Source: Campylobacter portucalensis | GTDB lineage: Bacteria; Campylobacterota; Campylobacteria; Campylobacterales; Campylobacteraceae | Assembly (NCBI RefSeq): GCF_009690845.1 | Contig: NZ_VWSJ01000006.1 | Location: 48,100 to 112,099, forward strand | Length of the DNA stretch: 64,000 bases | Direction of reading: 5' to 3' | Part shown: positions 1-10,427 of the stretch, piece after piece | Layout of the letters: each line of letters starts with the position of its first letter | Position numbering within the stretch: position 1 is the stretch's first letter | Translations under genes and position numbers: made by a program | Notes under the pieces: model-generated | What the model saw: only the letters and a program-made list of their open reading frames with translations | The model's database searches: none | Told to the model about the DNA's origin: nothing

Positions 1-507
1 TTAATCGGTGCTAGTGTTCTTGTAGTGTTGTTTATGATTGTTTATTATGGTATGGCAGGAATTTTAGCAAATATAGCTTTAGTTGTAAATATTTTATTTT
101 TGATTGCTATAATGGCACTTTTTGGAGCAACTCTTACTCTTCCTGGAATGGCTGGTATAGTTTTAACTGTAGGTATGGCCGTTGATGCAAATGTAATTAT
201 AAATGAGAGAATTAGAGAGATGCTGCGAGCTGGAAATAGTGTAAAAGTTAGCATACAAAAAGGCTATGAAAATGCTATGAGTGCTATAATTGACTCAAAT
301 TTAACCACTTTAATAACATCAGCAGCACTTTATGCTTATGGCACTGGTCCTGTTAAAGGCTTTGCTGTTACGATGAGTATAGGGATAATTGCGTCTATGA
401 TAACAGCCATATTAGGAACACATGGTATGTTTGATGCATTGGCTGATAGAATTGAAAAAAGCAAAAATATATTATTTTGGTTTGGCTATAAGATAAAGAG
501 GAGTTGA
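1..507 (+). CDS. secD: Protein translocase subunit SecD, C-terminal part
   Basis: The reading frame is open from the first base, so this is the last 168 codons of a gene that starts before the window. It is the C-terminal membrane part of SecD, which with SecF uses the proton gradient to help the SecYEG channel release proteins into the periplasm. The conserved SecD/SecF segment [16 protein letters not shown] is visible, followed by hydrophobic helices and a short basic tail. The apparent GTG start at 25 is internal. The stop lies one base before secF, so the two are co-translated. Identity is well supported; the N-terminal periplasmic domain cannot be judged. Confidence 0.96.
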   Translation, partial: LIGASVLVVLFMIVYYGMAGILANIALVVNILFLIAIMALFGATLTLPGMAGIVLTVGMAVDANVIINERIREMLRAGNSVKVSIQKGYENAMSAIIDSNLTTLITSAALYAYGTGPVKGFAVTMSIGIIASMITAILGTHGMFDALADRIEKSKNILFWFGYKIKRS

Positions 508-508
508 T

Positions 509-1480
509 ATGCAGATATTTGATAAAGATAAAATTTATAATTTTATGGGCGTTAGATATATTTTTTTAGGTATTTCTATATTTTTAATGATCGCCTCTGT
601 TGTTTTATTATGCACAAATGGAGTTAAATATGGCATTGACTTTTCTGGTGGCACTTTAATACAAATAAAATATGAAGAAAAAGCCCCTATTGAAAATATT
701 AGAACTTTGCTTGAAGAAGTAGAGCATTTAAAAGGTGTGAGTGTTACTGAATTTGGAAGCGATGAAGAGATAACTATAAGATACGCTGGCAGTAGTGATT
801 CTTTAGGGCAAGATCCTGGTGCTAATATAGCAAAAATGCTTCAAAGCACTGGTAAATTTGAGGTAAGAAGAGTTGATATTGTAGGACCAAAAGTAGGGAA
901 TGAGCTAAGACAGAGTGGATTAATGGCTATTGTTGTTTCTTTTGTGCTAATTTTAATCTATATAGCTTTTAGATTTGAGTGGCGATTTGCACTGGCTGCA
1001 ATTATTTCTGAAATACATGACGTTTTGATAACAATTGGCATTATTGCACTGCTTGGAATCAATGTAAATTTAGACACTTTGGCTGCAATTTTAACTGTTA
1101 TAGGATACTCATTAAATGATACAATTATTGTATTTGATAGAATAAGAGAAGGCGTGCAAGAGAGCAAGGAAAATGAAATTTCAAAAGTCATTAATGAATC
1201 TGTTTCAAAAACACTTTCAAGAACCATACTTACATCTTTTACAACCTTAATAAGCGTAGTTGTGCTTTATTTATTTGGTGGAGATATGATAAAAGATTTT
1301 TCATTTATCATGATGGTTGGTGTTATTGTTGGGACATTTAGCTCTGTATTTATAGCAGCACAAACTCTTATTATTTTAAAATTTAATGTGGTTGATTATA
1401 GGGCACTATTAGCTGAAAAATTAAAAAGAAAAAAAGATAAAGAAAAAATGCGTGCAATGTATGAAAAGGGTATTGTTTAA
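509..1480 (+). CDS. secF: Protein translocase subunit SecF
   Basis: A 323-residue inner-membrane protein, normal length for SecF. The N-terminal helix (about 16-36) is followed by the family motif GIDFSGG at 42-48, a periplasmic domain to about 135, then five hydrophobic segments with the conserved GYSLNDTIIVFDRIRE at 199-214. The C-terminus is basic, as expected for the cytoplasmic tail. ATG at 509 has AAAGAGGAG a few bases upstream, inside the end of secD. It works with SecD as the accessory complex of the Sec translocon. Very sure. Confidence 0.97.
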   Translation: MQIFDKDKIYNFMGVRYIFLGISIFLMIASVVLLCTNGVKYGIDFSGGTLIQIKYEEKAPIENIRTLLEEVEHLKGVSVTEFGSDEEITIRYAGSSDSLGQDPGANIAKMLQSTGKFEVRRVDIVGPKVGNELRQSGLMAIVVSFVLILIYIAFRFEWRFALAAIISEIHDVLITIGIIALLGINVNLDTLAAILTVIGYSLNDTIIVFDRIREGVQESKENEISKVINESVSKTLSRTILTSFTTLISVVVLYLFGGDMIKDFSFIMMVGVIVGTFSSVFIAAQTLIILKFNVVDYRALLAEKLKRKKDKEKMRAMYEKGIV

Positions 1481-1489
1481 AGGAGAGTT

Positions 1490-1828
1490 ATGAATTGGGG
1501 ACGAGTTGTACATATCTTTTTTACTTTAATGAGTTTAACTACTATTGCAGGATATTTATATATGCACAGTGGGATAGCACTTTTTGTGGCTGCTAGCGTA
1601 AATTTAATCTCAACACTACTTAAAATCGGTGTTAGAAATATACTATCAGCAGAGCTTTTTGCTAGCTCTTTGGTTGCTGATTTGCACTTGATTCCAGCTT
1701 TTATACTTTATGTGGTAGGGCATAATAAAGAAGTAATTTATGCTTTAGTGATAGGTGCAGGACTTGCAAATCTTTTTTCAATGATTATAACAGTTGTTGA
1801 AGCAGTTAAAGATAGAGATGAATTTTAG
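1490..1828 (+). CDS. Small four-helix membrane protein (DUF6394-like)
   Basis: A 112-residue protein with about four hydrophobic helices (roughly 5-24, 26-45, 55-77 and 82-104) and short loops. It has no catalytic motif I recognise. It sits 9 bases after secF and 8 bases before leuS, with AGGAG in front of its start, so it belongs to the sec-leuS transcription unit. Campylobacterota genomes commonly carry a conserved uncharacterised membrane protein here; the assignment to DUF6394 is from memory of that context, not from a search. A helper role for SecDF or membrane insertion would be pure inference from position. Confidence 0.8.
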   Translation: MNWGRVVHIFFTLMSLTTIAGYLYMHSGIALFVAASVNLISTLLKIGVRNILSAELFASSLVADLHLIPAFILYVVGHNKEVIYALVIGAGLANLFSMIITVVEAVKDRDEF

Positions 1829-1836
1829 GAGATATT

Positions 1837-4287
1837 ATGGCTTATGATGCTAAAAATATAGAAAAAAAGTGGCAAAAAATTTGGCAAGAAAATGGTGAAT
1901 TTGAGCCTAAAGATAATTATAATTTACCAAAAAAGTATATTTTAAGTATGTTTCCATATCCAAGTGGTAGAATTCATATGGGGCATGTTAGAAATTACTC
2001 TATAGGTGATGCAATTGCAAGATATTATAGGCAACAAGGTTTTAATGTTTTGCATCCAATAGGATTTGATAGCTTTGGAATGCCAGCTGAAAATGCTGCA
2101 ATAAAGCATAAAATTCATCCTAGAATTTGGACTTACGAAAATATTGATTATATGATAAAAGAGCTAGATAGCTTAGGTCTTAGTTTTTCTAAAAAACGAC
2201 TACTTGCTACATCTGATCCACTATATACAAAATGGGAACAAGAATTTTTTATAAAAATGTATGAAAAAGGCTTGATCTATAGAAAAAATTCTATTGTTAA
2301 TTGGTGTGAAAATGATCAAACTGTTTTAGCAAATGAGCAGGTTGAAGATGGTAAGTGTTGGCGTTGTGGTCATGAAGTTGTTCAAAGAGATATGCCAGGA
2401 TATTATTTAAAAATCACTCATTATGGCGATGAATTGTTAAAAGATTTAGAAAATTTAAAAGGTAAATGGCCATCTCAAGTTTTGACTATGCAAGAAAATT
2501 GGATTGGTAAAAGCAGTGGTCTTGAGTTTAGTTTTAAATTTGATGAAAAGAGCAAAGAATTATTAGATGGAATTTCGCATTTTAAAGTCTTTACAACTAG
2601 ACCTGATACCATTTATGGAGTTAGTTATACAGCTTTAGCACCAGAACATAATGTAGTTAAAAAACTTATAGAAAAAGGCGTTTTAAGCAAAGATGTTGAA
2701 GAGAAAATAAAATTTATACTCAATCAAAGTCCAAGAGAGAGACAAATCAAAGAAAAAGATGGCGTATTTTTGGGACTTTATGTTATACATCCTTTAACAA
2801 ATGAAAAAATTCCTGTTTGGATGGCAAATTTTGTATTAGCTGAGTATGGAAGCGGTGCTGTTATGGCGGTTCCTGCTCATGATGAGAGGGATTTTGAATT
2901 TGCAAGTAAATTTAATCTTGATATTAAACAAGTAATTAAGCCAAAAAATTCTCAGTGGGATTTTAAAAATGGAGCTTTTATTGATGATGGGATTTTAATC
3001 AACTCTGGCGATTTTAGTGAAATTTCAAGCTATGAAGCTAGAGATAATATAATTTCTAAATTTGAAAAAGATGGTATTGGTAAGAGAGTTGTGAATTTTA
3101 AACTACGAGATTGGGGCGTTAGTCGTCAAAGATATTGGGGAGCACCTATTCCTATGATTCATTGTCAAAAATGCGGTCTTGTGCCAGAAAGAATTGAAAA
3201 TTTACCAGTAACTTTACCTGATGATGTTGAGATAACAGGAGAGGGAAATCCTCTTGATAAAAATCTTGATTGGAAGACCTGCACCTGCCCAAAATGTGGT
3301 TCTCATGCAAAAAGAGAGAGTGATACTTTAGACACTTTTTTTGAAAGCAGTTGGTATTTTGCTAGATTTGCAAGCGATGAAAAGACGTGGCAAGATAGAG
3401 CTTTTGATGAAAAAAGTGTAGATTATTGGATGAGTGTTGATGAGTATATTGGTGGTATCGAGCACGCAATTTTACATCTTTTATATGCAAGATTTTTTCA
3501 AAAAGCTTTAAGAGATTTAGGATATTTAAAAGATGATGAGCCATTTTCAAATCTTTTAACTCAAGGAATGGTATTAAAAGATGGCTCTAAAATGAGTAAA
3601 AGTAAAGGAAATACCGTTGATCCAGATGAGATTATAAAAAAATACGGTGCTGATACGGCTAGACTTTTTATTTTGTTTGCTGCACCACCTCAAAAAGAGC
3701 TTGAATGGAATGATAGTGCAGTTGAAGGAGCGTATAAATTTTTAAATAGATTAAATGACAGAAGCAAAAGCTGTATTAAAACAGATACTATTCCATTAAT
3801 TAAACATGAAAATTTAAATAAAGAAGAAAAATATGCAAGATTGAAAGTTTATGAAGCTCTTCAAAAAGCAAATGAAGTATATACAAAAACTTTTGCATTT
3901 AATACCCTAATAGCTGCTTGTATGGAGTCTTTAAATGCATTAAATTTACAAGAAAATCAAGAAGTTTGGACAGAGGGATTTTGGATTATACTTAATCTAT
4001 TAGAACCAATTATTCCGCACCTTGCAAATGAGTTAAGCCATAATTTATTCAATAGAAAAAATTTTGGAAAAATTGATGTTAGAAGCGAAGTTTTTGTAAA
4101 AGATACCTTAAATTTAGCAGTTACTATAAATGGTAAAAGAAGATCTGAGATTGAAATTCAAACGAATTTAGATGATAGCGAGATTTTAAATTTAGCTAAA
4201 AAAAGTGTTGCAAAATGGATTGAAAACAAAACTATAATAAAAGAAATTTACATTAAAGAAAAATTAGTAAATTTAGTTGTAAAGTAG
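1837..4287 (+). CDS. leuS: Leucyl-tRNA synthetase
   Basis: An 816-residue class I aminoacyl-tRNA synthetase that charges tRNA-Leu. The HIGH-type signature lies in [11 protein letters not shown] (40-50) and the KMSKS loop at 585-589. Two cysteine pairs, CWRCG and CQKCG...CPKCG, fit zinc-binding inserts. The CP1 editing domain occupies the middle, with [15 protein letters not shown] typical of the LeuRS editing site. The anticodon-binding helical domain and a C-terminal domain follow. AGGAG precedes the ATG. Complete, normal length, very sure. Confidence 0.98.
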   Translation: MAYDAKNIEKKWQKIWQENGEFEPKDNYNLPKKYILSMFPYPSGRIHMGHVRNYSIGDAIARYYRQQGFNVLHPIGFDSFGMPAENAAIKHKIHPRIWTYENIDYMIKELDSLGLSFSKKRLLATSDPLYTKWEQEFFIKMYEKGLIYRKNSIVNWCENDQTVLANEQVEDGKCWRCGHEVVQRDMPGYYLKITHYGDELLKDLENLKGKWPSQVLTMQENWIGKSSGLEFSFKFDEKSKELLDGISHFKVFTTRPDTIYGVSYTALAPEHNVVKKLIEKGVLSKDVEEKIKFILNQSPRERQIKEKDGVFLGLYVIHPLTNEKIPVWMANFVLAEYGSGAVMAVPAHDERDFEFASKFNLDIKQVIKPKNSQWDFKNGAFIDDGILINSGDFSEISSYEARDNIISKFEKDGIGKRVVNFKLRDWGVSRQRYWGAPIPMIHCQKCGLVPERIENLPVTLPDDVEITGEGNPLDKNLDWKTCTCPKCGSHAKRESDTLDTFFESSWYFARFASDEKTWQDRAFDEKSVDYWMSVDEYIGGIEHAILHLLYARFFQKALRDLGYLKDDEPFSNLLTQGMVLKDGSKMSKSKGNTVDPDEIIKKYGADTARLFILFAAPPQKELEWNDSAVEGAYKFLNRLNDRSKSCIKTDTIPLIKHENLNKEEKYARLKVYEALQKANEVYTKTFAFNTLIAACMESLNALNLQENQEVWTEGFWIILNLLEPIIPHLANELSHNLFNRKNFGKIDVRSEVFVKDTLNLAVTINGKRRSEIEIQTNLDDSEILNLAKKSVAKWIENKTIIKEIYIKEKLVNLVVK

Positions 4288-4289
4288 GT

Positions 4290-4829
4290 ATGATGAAAAA
4301 GTTTATTTTGGGAATTTTATCTTTTTTGATTGTTGGTTGTGGATATGCTCCTATTGGAAGGATAAGCGACAACATCCTTGAAGATAAAATTTTTGTGGAT
4401 GTTTTTATGAATAAAATAGATCCACAAAATACAGTTGCTATAAAAGATGCTGTAAAAGATGGTATTATTTATAGGCTTCATAAAGAGTTATCTGATAAAA
4501 AAAATGCTAATAATTTTATAATTGCAAGCATAAATCATCTTAGTTTTTCTCCTTTGACTTATGATCAATATGGCTACGCTACAAGTTATAGAGTAAATTT
4601 AGTTTTAGCTTTTGAAGCTAGATTGAAAGATGGTAGAGTTGTAAGATTTAGTGGCAGTGGCGATCATGATTTTAGAGTTACAAGACTTTTGAAAAATGCC
4701 AGAGACACTAGCTCTATTATAAGCGATCAAGAGCGATATGAGGCTATAAAAAATGCATCCACACAAGCATTTGATGAATTTATAGCTGTACTTGGAATAG
4801 AGAGTTTAAAATCTAGTGAATTTAAATGA
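4290..4829 (+). CDS. lptE: LPS-assembly lipoprotein LptE
   Basis: A 179-residue lipoprotein with a signal peptide ending in the lipobox FLIVGC, so Cys17 is the lipidated residue. The rest has the alpha/beta pattern of the LptE plug that sits inside the LptD barrel and helps deliver LPS to the outer leaflet. Sequence conservation in LptE is low; the call rests on the lipobox, size and position between leuS and folC as in C. jejuni. The start is ATG ATG; either could be used, with AGTAGG closer to optimal for the second. The 3' end overlaps folC by 14 bases. Confidence 0.85.
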   Translation: MMKKFILGILSFLIVGCGYAPIGRISDNILEDKIFVDVFMNKIDPQNTVAIKDAVKDGIIYRLHKELSDKKNANNFIIASINHLSFSPLTYDQYGYATSYRVNLVLAFEARLKDGRVVRFSGSGDHDFRVTRLLKNARDTSSIISDQERYEAIKNASTQAFDEFIAVLGIESLKSSEFK

Positions 4830-5967
4830 GTATTTAAAAAACAAACCAATTTTTTATAAAAAAATTGATTATGATAGAATGCCAAGAGCTTTTAAAAGCA
4901 TTAAAAATAGCTTAAATTTACCACCAATCATCCATATAGTCGGCACGAATGGTAAAGGCTCAACGGGAAGATTTTTAGCTCAAATTTGTGAGAGTTTGGG
5001 CTATTTGGTTGGTCATTATACAAGCCCTCATATTTTTAAATTTAATGAGAGATTTTATAAAAATGGTCAAATTATAAGTGATGATGAGTTGGAAAATGCT
5101 CATCAAATTTTACAAAATTTATTAAATGATGAGTTTAAAAACACATTAAGCTATTTTGAATACGCCACATTTTTAGCGGCAATTTTATTTGAAAAATGCG
5201 ATTTTGTCATTTTTGAAGCGGGGATGGGTGGTGAATTTGATGCTACTAATCTGTTTGAAAAAAGATTATCACTTTTTACTCCAATAGGGTTAGATCATAC
5301 TGAAATTTTAGGTGATAGTTTAGAAAAAATTAGTTACACAAAATTAATTAGTATGGATAAATTTGCAATTTTAAATGATGATATGAGTGAAATTTCTATT
5401 GATATTGCTAAGAAAATAGCTATCAAAAAAAATGCTAAAATCCATTTATCTAGCGAGATTTTAGATGAATTTGATAAGAGAGAGATTTTAAAATATGCCA
5501 ATAATTTTAAACTTGCAAAATTTCAAATTTCAAATTTAAGTTTGAGTTTTGCTGCGACTAAGTTTTTAAAATTAAAACCAAATTTAAATATTTTAGGGGC
5601 TTTAAATTTAAAGGGTCGTTTAGAGAGAGTTTTATCGAATTTAATAGTTGATGTCGGACACAATCCTTTAGGTGCGAAAGCTATATTGCAATCACTATAT
5701 CCAAATAAATTTAAATTAATTTACAACTCATTTTTAGATAAAGATTATAAGAGCGTTTTAGAAATTTTAAAGCCTATTGTAAAAGAAGTGTGTATTTATG
5801 ATTATCAAAGTAATAATAGAGAACTCGCTACTAAATTTTTGCCTAAAGTTTGTGAAAATTTAGGTCTAAAATACTCAAATTTTACTCAAATATCTAAGGA
5901 TGAAAATTATCTTTTGTTTGGCTCTTTTATGTTGGTTGAGGAATTTTTAAATAAAGAGTTGAAGTAA
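4816..5967 (+). CDS. folC: Folylpolyglutamate/dihydrofolate synthase
   Basis: A 383-residue Mur-ligase-family enzyme that adds glutamate to folates and may also make dihydrofolate. The ATP loop GTNGKGS is at 43-49, and FEAGMGGEFDATN matches the family's second conserved block. It starts with GTG inside the end of lptE (14 bases of overlap), indicating translational coupling; no ATG in frame upstream would fit. It is slightly shorter than the E. coli enzyme but similar to Campylobacter versions. The 56-base gap to mfd shows no clear terminator. Confidence 0.92.
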   Translation: MNLNEYLKNKPIFYKKIDYDRMPRAFKSIKNSLNLPPIIHIVGTNGKGSTGRFLAQICESLGYLVGHYTSPHIFKFNERFYKNGQIISDDELENAHQILQNLLNDEFKNTLSYFEYATFLAAILFEKCDFVIFEAGMGGEFDATNLFEKRLSLFTPIGLDHTEILGDSLEKISYTKLISMDKFAILNDDMSEISIDIAKKIAIKKNAKIHLSSEILDEFDKREILKYANNFKLAKFQISNLSLSFAATKFLKLKPNLNILGALNLKGRLERVLSNLIVDVGHNPLGAKAILQSLYPNKFKLIYNSFLDKDYKSVLEILKPIVKEVCIYDYQSNNRELATKFLPKVCENLGLKYSNFTQISKDENYLLFGSFMLVEEFLNKELK

Positions 5968-6023
5968 ATATGAAGATTTATAGTCTATATTAAAAAATTT
6001 AGTGTCTAAATAATGGAGTTTTA

Positions 6024-8960
6024 ATGCAAGATAGAGTTTATGAATATTTTTTAAACAATCATAAAGATATTTTAATTTGTGAAAATACAAAAGAAGCTAT
6101 GATTTGTAGTGAGGTTGCTAAATTTATAGGGTATGAAACATTTGTTTTGCCTGATTTTAGAGCAGTTTATGGGGATGATTTAAGATCTTTTAATGATGAA
6201 ATTATGTCTTTAAGTTTTGAACTTAGTAAATTTTATAAAAGCAAAGCCTTAAAAAAATTAATAATCACCCCTTTTAAAACTATTTTAAATAAGCTTCCAT
6301 CAAAAAAACATCTTCAAAATAAAAGTATAAATTTAGGCGATAAGATTAATATAAATGAGCTAAAAGATGAGTTGGTTAGATTTGGCTATGAGTTAGTTGA
6401 TATTGTTGAAGCTAATGCAGAAGCAAGTATCAGGGGAGAAGTGATTGATATTTTTCCAGTTGGTGCTAGATATCCTTTTAGAGTGCTTTTGGATCTTGAT
6501 GAGGTTGAGAGCATTAAAAAATTTGATGTTGATACGCAACTTAGTCAAAAAGATGAGTTGTTGAGTGTTGAAATAACACCTTTTATGGCTTTTTTGCAAA
6601 AAGACGAATACGATAAAACTCAAAATTTAGTAAATAATTTTAAATCAAATTCTCTAATCAACGATATAAAAACTCTTGGTTTTTGGGCGATTGATGATTT
6701 TATTTATTATTTAGATAATTTTAGTGCTATTTTACTTCATGAAATTGATGATTTAATTTTAGATAAAAAGCTAGAAATCTTACCACAAGCTAAAAATTTT
6801 AAAGATTTAAATATTAGTTTTAGTGGAGAATTTTTAGAGTTTCATAAGGATAAAAAAATCACAATTTTAGCTAGAAATGAGGCTTTATTTGATAGTTTTG
6901 ATTTAAAAGAAGATGTAAATTTATCTCTCAAAATCAGCCCTTTGATTGTAAATTTAATAAGCAAAGACTCAGCCATAATCTCTTTAAATAAACCGATTTC
7001 AAAAAAACGATCAAAAAAAGCCAGTATTGTTATTGATGAGTTAAAAATTGGTGATTATGTTGTTCATAGTGATTATGGTGTTGGTAAATTTATAGGGCTT
7101 CAAAAAGCAAAAATTATGGGTGCTTTAAGGGAATTTGTAACTATTATTTATCAAAATGATGATAAAGTCTTGCTTCCTGTTGAAAATTTAAATATGATAG
7201 ATAGATATATTGCAAGTTTAGGAGTGCCTATACTTGATCGCTTAGGAAAGGCTAATTTTGCAAAACTTAAAGAAAAAGTAAGACAAAAACTTTTTGTTAT
7301 AGCTTCAAAAATTATAGAATTAGCAGCCAAAAGAGAGTTGATAAAAGGTAAGATTATATCGCCAAATACCGATGAATACGCTAAATTTATAAGCAGTGCA
7401 GGTTTTTACTATACAAAAGATCAACAAATTGCTATTGATGAGATTTTAAATGATCTTAAAAGCGGTAAAGTTATGGATAGATTAATAAGTGGCGATGTTG
7501 GATTTGGTAAAACAGAAGTTGCTATGAATGCTATATTTTTAGCGGTTAAAGCAGGTTATCAAGTATTATTTTTTGTGCCAACAACCCTTCTTAGCTCCCA
7601 GCACTATAAAACACTACAAGATAGATTTAAAGAATTTAATATACCTATTTTTCGATATGATAGATTTAGTAGTGCAGCAAATAAAAAAGCCTTAAAAGAA
7701 GCTCTTTTTCAGAAAACACCTTTAGTTTGTGTAGGTACTCACGCGCTTTTAGGGTTGGAGAGTCAAAATTTGGGTCTTATTATTATTGATGAGGAGCATA
7801 AATTTGGAGTTAAGCAAAAAGAAAAATTAAAAGAGATTTCAAGTAATTCTCATATTCTAAGTATGAGTGCAACGCCCATTCCAAGAAGTTTAAATATGGC
7901 ACTTAGTTCAATAAAAAGCTACTCATCTATAAAAACACCGCCACTTGATAGACAAGATATTAGAACTATAGTTAAAGAAAATGATGATATTATCATAAAA
8001 GAAGCGATTTTAAGAGAGTTAAGAAGAGGAGGGCAAATTTTTTATGTGCATAATCACATAGCTAGCATAAATGGTATAAAAACTAAGCTTTTAGAAATTT
8101 TACCAAATCTTAAAATTTTAACTCTTCATTCTAAAATTGAGCAAAAATTAGCAGAGGATGAGATTATAAAATTTTTAAACAAAGAGTATGATTTAATGCT
8201 TTGCACAAGTATAGTTGAAAGTGGTATTCATATGCCAAATGCAAACACAATAATAGTAAATGATGCAAATAAATTTGGTATTGCAGATCTCCATCAACTT
8301 CGCGGTCGTGTCGGTAGAAGTGATAAGCAAGGATACTGCTACTTTTTAATACAAGATAAAAATTTATTAAGCGAAGATGCTTTAAAAAGGTTAGTTGCTT
8401 TGGAGAGTAATTCGTTTTTAGGAAGTGGTGGAGTGTTAGCTTATCATGATTTAGAGATTAGAGGAGGCGGAAATTTAATAGGAGAGGCACAAAGTGGGCA
8501 TATTGAAGGGATTGGATATTCGCTTTATTTAAGAATGCTTGAAGATGAGATAAATGCACTTTTAAATAAAAAATCAAAAGATTTGAATAAGATTGATTTA
8601 AAATTAAATATAACAGCATTTTTAAATAGTGATTACATAAAAGAAGATAGGCTTAGACTTGAGTTGTATCGTCGCTTAAGTAAAACAAAATATATTAGTG
8701 AAATTTATGAAATTAGATCAGAGATGGAGGATAGGTTTGGCAAGATTGATATTTATACTAAGCAGTTTTTGGAATTGATGATAATAAAAATTTTAGCCTT
8801 AAATCTTGATTTTAAAAGCATTTCTAATTATGAAAACAATATAACTTTAATAAAAAATGATAACTCAAAAATATCTCTAAAATCAAGAAGTAAAGATGAT
8901 GATGATATTTTAAATGAAATTTTAAGTTATCTAAGAACAAAGGCAAAAAATGGATTTTAA
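6024..8960 (+). CDS. mfd: Transcription-repair coupling factor Mfd
   Basis: A 978-residue SF2 translocase that removes stalled RNA polymerase at DNA damage and recruits UvrA. It has a UvrB-like N-terminal region, a CarD-like RNA-polymerase interaction domain near 340-400 (GDYVVHSDYGVGKF), Walker A GDVGFGKT at 490-497, DEEH at 589-592, SATPIPRSLNMAL, and motif VI QLRGRVGRSD. The TRCF C-terminal domain ends the protein. It is about 170 residues shorter than the E. coli protein, mostly in the N-terminal half, as usual in Campylobacter. Its last 11 bases overlap the next gene. Confidence 0.97.
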   Translation: MQDRVYEYFLNNHKDILICENTKEAMICSEVAKFIGYETFVLPDFRAVYGDDLRSFNDEIMSLSFELSKFYKSKALKKLIITPFKTILNKLPSKKHLQNKSINLGDKININELKDELVRFGYELVDIVEANAEASIRGEVIDIFPVGARYPFRVLLDLDEVESIKKFDVDTQLSQKDELLSVEITPFMAFLQKDEYDKTQNLVNNFKSNSLINDIKTLGFWAIDDFIYYLDNFSAILLHEIDDLILDKKLEILPQAKNFKDLNISFSGEFLEFHKDKKITILARNEALFDSFDLKEDVNLSLKISPLIVNLISKDSAIISLNKPISKKRSKKASIVIDELKIGDYVVHSDYGVGKFIGLQKAKIMGALREFVTIIYQNDDKVLLPVENLNMIDRYIASLGVPILDRLGKANFAKLKEKVRQKLFVIASKIIELAAKRELIKGKIISPNTDEYAKFISSAGFYYTKDQQIAIDEILNDLKSGKVMDRLISGDVGFGKTEVAMNAIFLAVKAGYQVLFFVPTTLLSSQHYKTLQDRFKEFNIPIFRYDRFSSAANKKALKEALFQKTPLVCVGTHALLGLESQNLGLIIIDEEHKFGVKQKEKLKEISSNSHILSMSATPIPRSLNMALSSIKSYSSIKTPPLDRQDIRTIVKENDDIIIKEAILRELRRGGQIFYVHNHIASINGIKTKLLEILPNLKILTLHSKIEQKLAEDEIIKFLNKEYDLMLCTSIVESGIHMPNANTIIVNDANKFGIADLHQLRGRVGRSDKQGYCYFLIQDKNLLSEDALKRLVALESNSFLGSGGVLAYHDLEIRGGGNLIGEAQSGHIEGIGYSLYLRMLEDEINALLNKKSKDLNKIDLKLNITAFLNSDYIKEDRLRLELYRRLSKTKYISEIYEIRSEMEDRFGKIDIYTKQFLELMIIKILALNLDFKSISNYENNITLIKNDNSKISLKSRSKDDDDILNEILSYLRTKAKNGF

Positions 8961-9711
8961 AACTACAAAAGCAGCCATTTATAGATCATATCTAGGCGGT
9001 TTAAGAGGTGTTGATGAGATTGATTTTGTGGATATCAACTCTCTTATTGGAATTGATTTTCAAAAAAACTCTCTTTTAGAAAATACAAAAAATTTCTTAG
9101 AAGATAAGCTTGCATTTCATACTTTATTATGGGGTGAGAGAGGTTGTGGTAAAAGCAGTCTTTGCAAGGCTGTTTTTTGTAAATTTTTTGATCAAAATTT
9201 AAGAGTTATAGAGTTTTTAAAAGATGATTTGATAAATTTAGTTCAAATTTTAGATGAAATTAGATATCAAAAATCTTATAAATTTATCATTTATCTTGAT
9301 GATTTGAGTTTTGAAAATGGCGATGATAGCTATAAATATTTAAAACCATTGATGGAGGGAAGTATTGAAAAAGTTCCAAGTAACGTGCTTTTATATGTTA
9401 CATCAAATAGAAGGCATTTAGTAAAAGAAAATTTTAGCGATAATGAAAATATAGTTGTTAAAAATGGTGAAATTCATATGATGGATGGTGTTAATGAAAG
9501 ATTGTCTTTAAGCGATAGATTTGGACTTTGGCTTAGTTTTTATCAAGGCTCATTTAAAGAGTATTTAGATATAGTTGATGAGTATTTTAAAAATTTTAAT
9601 TTAGATAGGGAAAAAATGCACGAAGAAGCTAAAAAATTTGCTATGTTAAGAACTAGTAGAAGCGGAAGGGTTGCTAGGCAATTTTATGAAATTTATAAGA
9701 GTGCTTTATGA
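8950..9711 (+). CDS. DUF815 family AAA-type ATPase
   Basis: A 253-residue predicted ATPase of the DUF815 family. Walker A is GERGCGKS at 62-69 and a Walker B-like IIYLDD is at 113-118. A sensor-like stretch, LYVTSNRRHLV, follows, then a short C-terminal helical lid. The family is widespread but its role is not defined. Here it overlaps mfd by 11 bases and the following glycosylase-like gene by 4, so the three are translated together. A link to DNA repair or replication is inferred only from this coupling. Family assignment is quite sure, function unknown. Confidence 0.88.
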   Translation: MDFKTTKAAIYRSYLGGLRGVDEIDFVDINSLIGIDFQKNSLLENTKNFLEDKLAFHTLLWGERGCGKSSLCKAVFCKFFDQNLRVIEFLKDDLINLVQILDEIRYQKSYKFIIYLDDLSFENGDDSYKYLKPLMEGSIEKVPSNVLLYVTSNRRHLVKENFSDNENIVVKNGEIHMMDGVNERLSLSDRFGLWLSFYQGSFKEYLDIVDEYFKNFNLDREKMHEEAKKFAMLRTSRSGRVARQFYEIYKSAL

Positions 9712-10349
9712 ATTCAGCAGATATTTTTAATGCACTTTATAAAAATATAAAATTTGATGATTATTTTTTGCAAATCTTAGGTAAATTTGAGGCTTTGATT
9801 TTAGTTTTTTTATTAAAAGATAGAAGTTTAAGTCTATCAAAACAGGCTCTTTTAGACTTAAAGCCTTTTTTAAATTTAGAAGATTTTATAAATTTAAATC
9901 CTTTAAAATTATCTAAAATTTTAAAGTCAAAATCTATAAAAAAATCAGAAATTATAATTAATTTTTGTCAAAATTTGATTAGTGAATTTGGAGATTTTGA
10001 GTATTTTAAAAGTAATGCAGATAGAGATTGGTTGATCCAAAATAGGGGTGTTAGTTTGGTTAGTGTTGATGAAATTTTTTCTTTTGTTTTATGCAAAAAA
10101 AATATGGCAGTTAGTTCATCTATGCTTAAGATATTAAAATGTTTAAATTTCGAATTTGATAGCTATTTTGAAGCAAAAGAGTGGATAGAATGCTTTAGAT
10201 TTGATAAAAATTTTTACGATTTTAAAAGCGAAAATGAGTTTTTTTGTGCGTATCAAATTTTAGCTTATGAGTTTGCAAATTTGCATTTTAAGGGTCTAAA
10301 TTTAAGCTCAGAAGGAAGAGAAATTTTATCTAAAATTAAATTCATTTAA
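9708..10349 (+). CDS. Degenerate HhH-GPD DNA glycosylase homologue (MagIII-like)
   Basis: A 213-residue protein that aligns by eye with the Campylobacterota 3-methyladenine glycosylase MagIII (endonuclease III superfamily). The helix-hairpin-helix region is RDWLIQNRGVSLVSVDEI (106-123). The second glycine expected in a GVG-type hairpin is Ser116. The catalytic Asp of the following VVDxY-type segment is replaced: here it reads AVSSSM at 134-139. The C-terminal helices still match the family pattern. The frame is intact, coupled to the DUF815 gene by a 4-base overlap, so it is probably expressed. Base excision activity is doubtful; a structural or DNA-binding role is possible. Confidence 0.72.
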   Translation: MNSADIFNALYKNIKFDDYFLQILGKFEALILVFLLKDRSLSLSKQALLDLKPFLNLEDFINLNPLKLSKILKSKSIKKSEIIINFCQNLISEFGDFEYFKSNADRDWLIQNRGVSLVSVDEIFSFVLCKKNMAVSSSMLKILKCLNFEFDSYFEAKEWIECFRFDKNFYDFKSENEFFCAYQILAYEFANLHFKGLNLSSEGREILSKIKFI

Positions 10350-10427
10350 ATTTCATTTTATAAATAATTTTTAAATTAAAAAGAATATTTAAAATTTTAA
10401 TTTATTGATAATTTATAGCTTTTAAAA

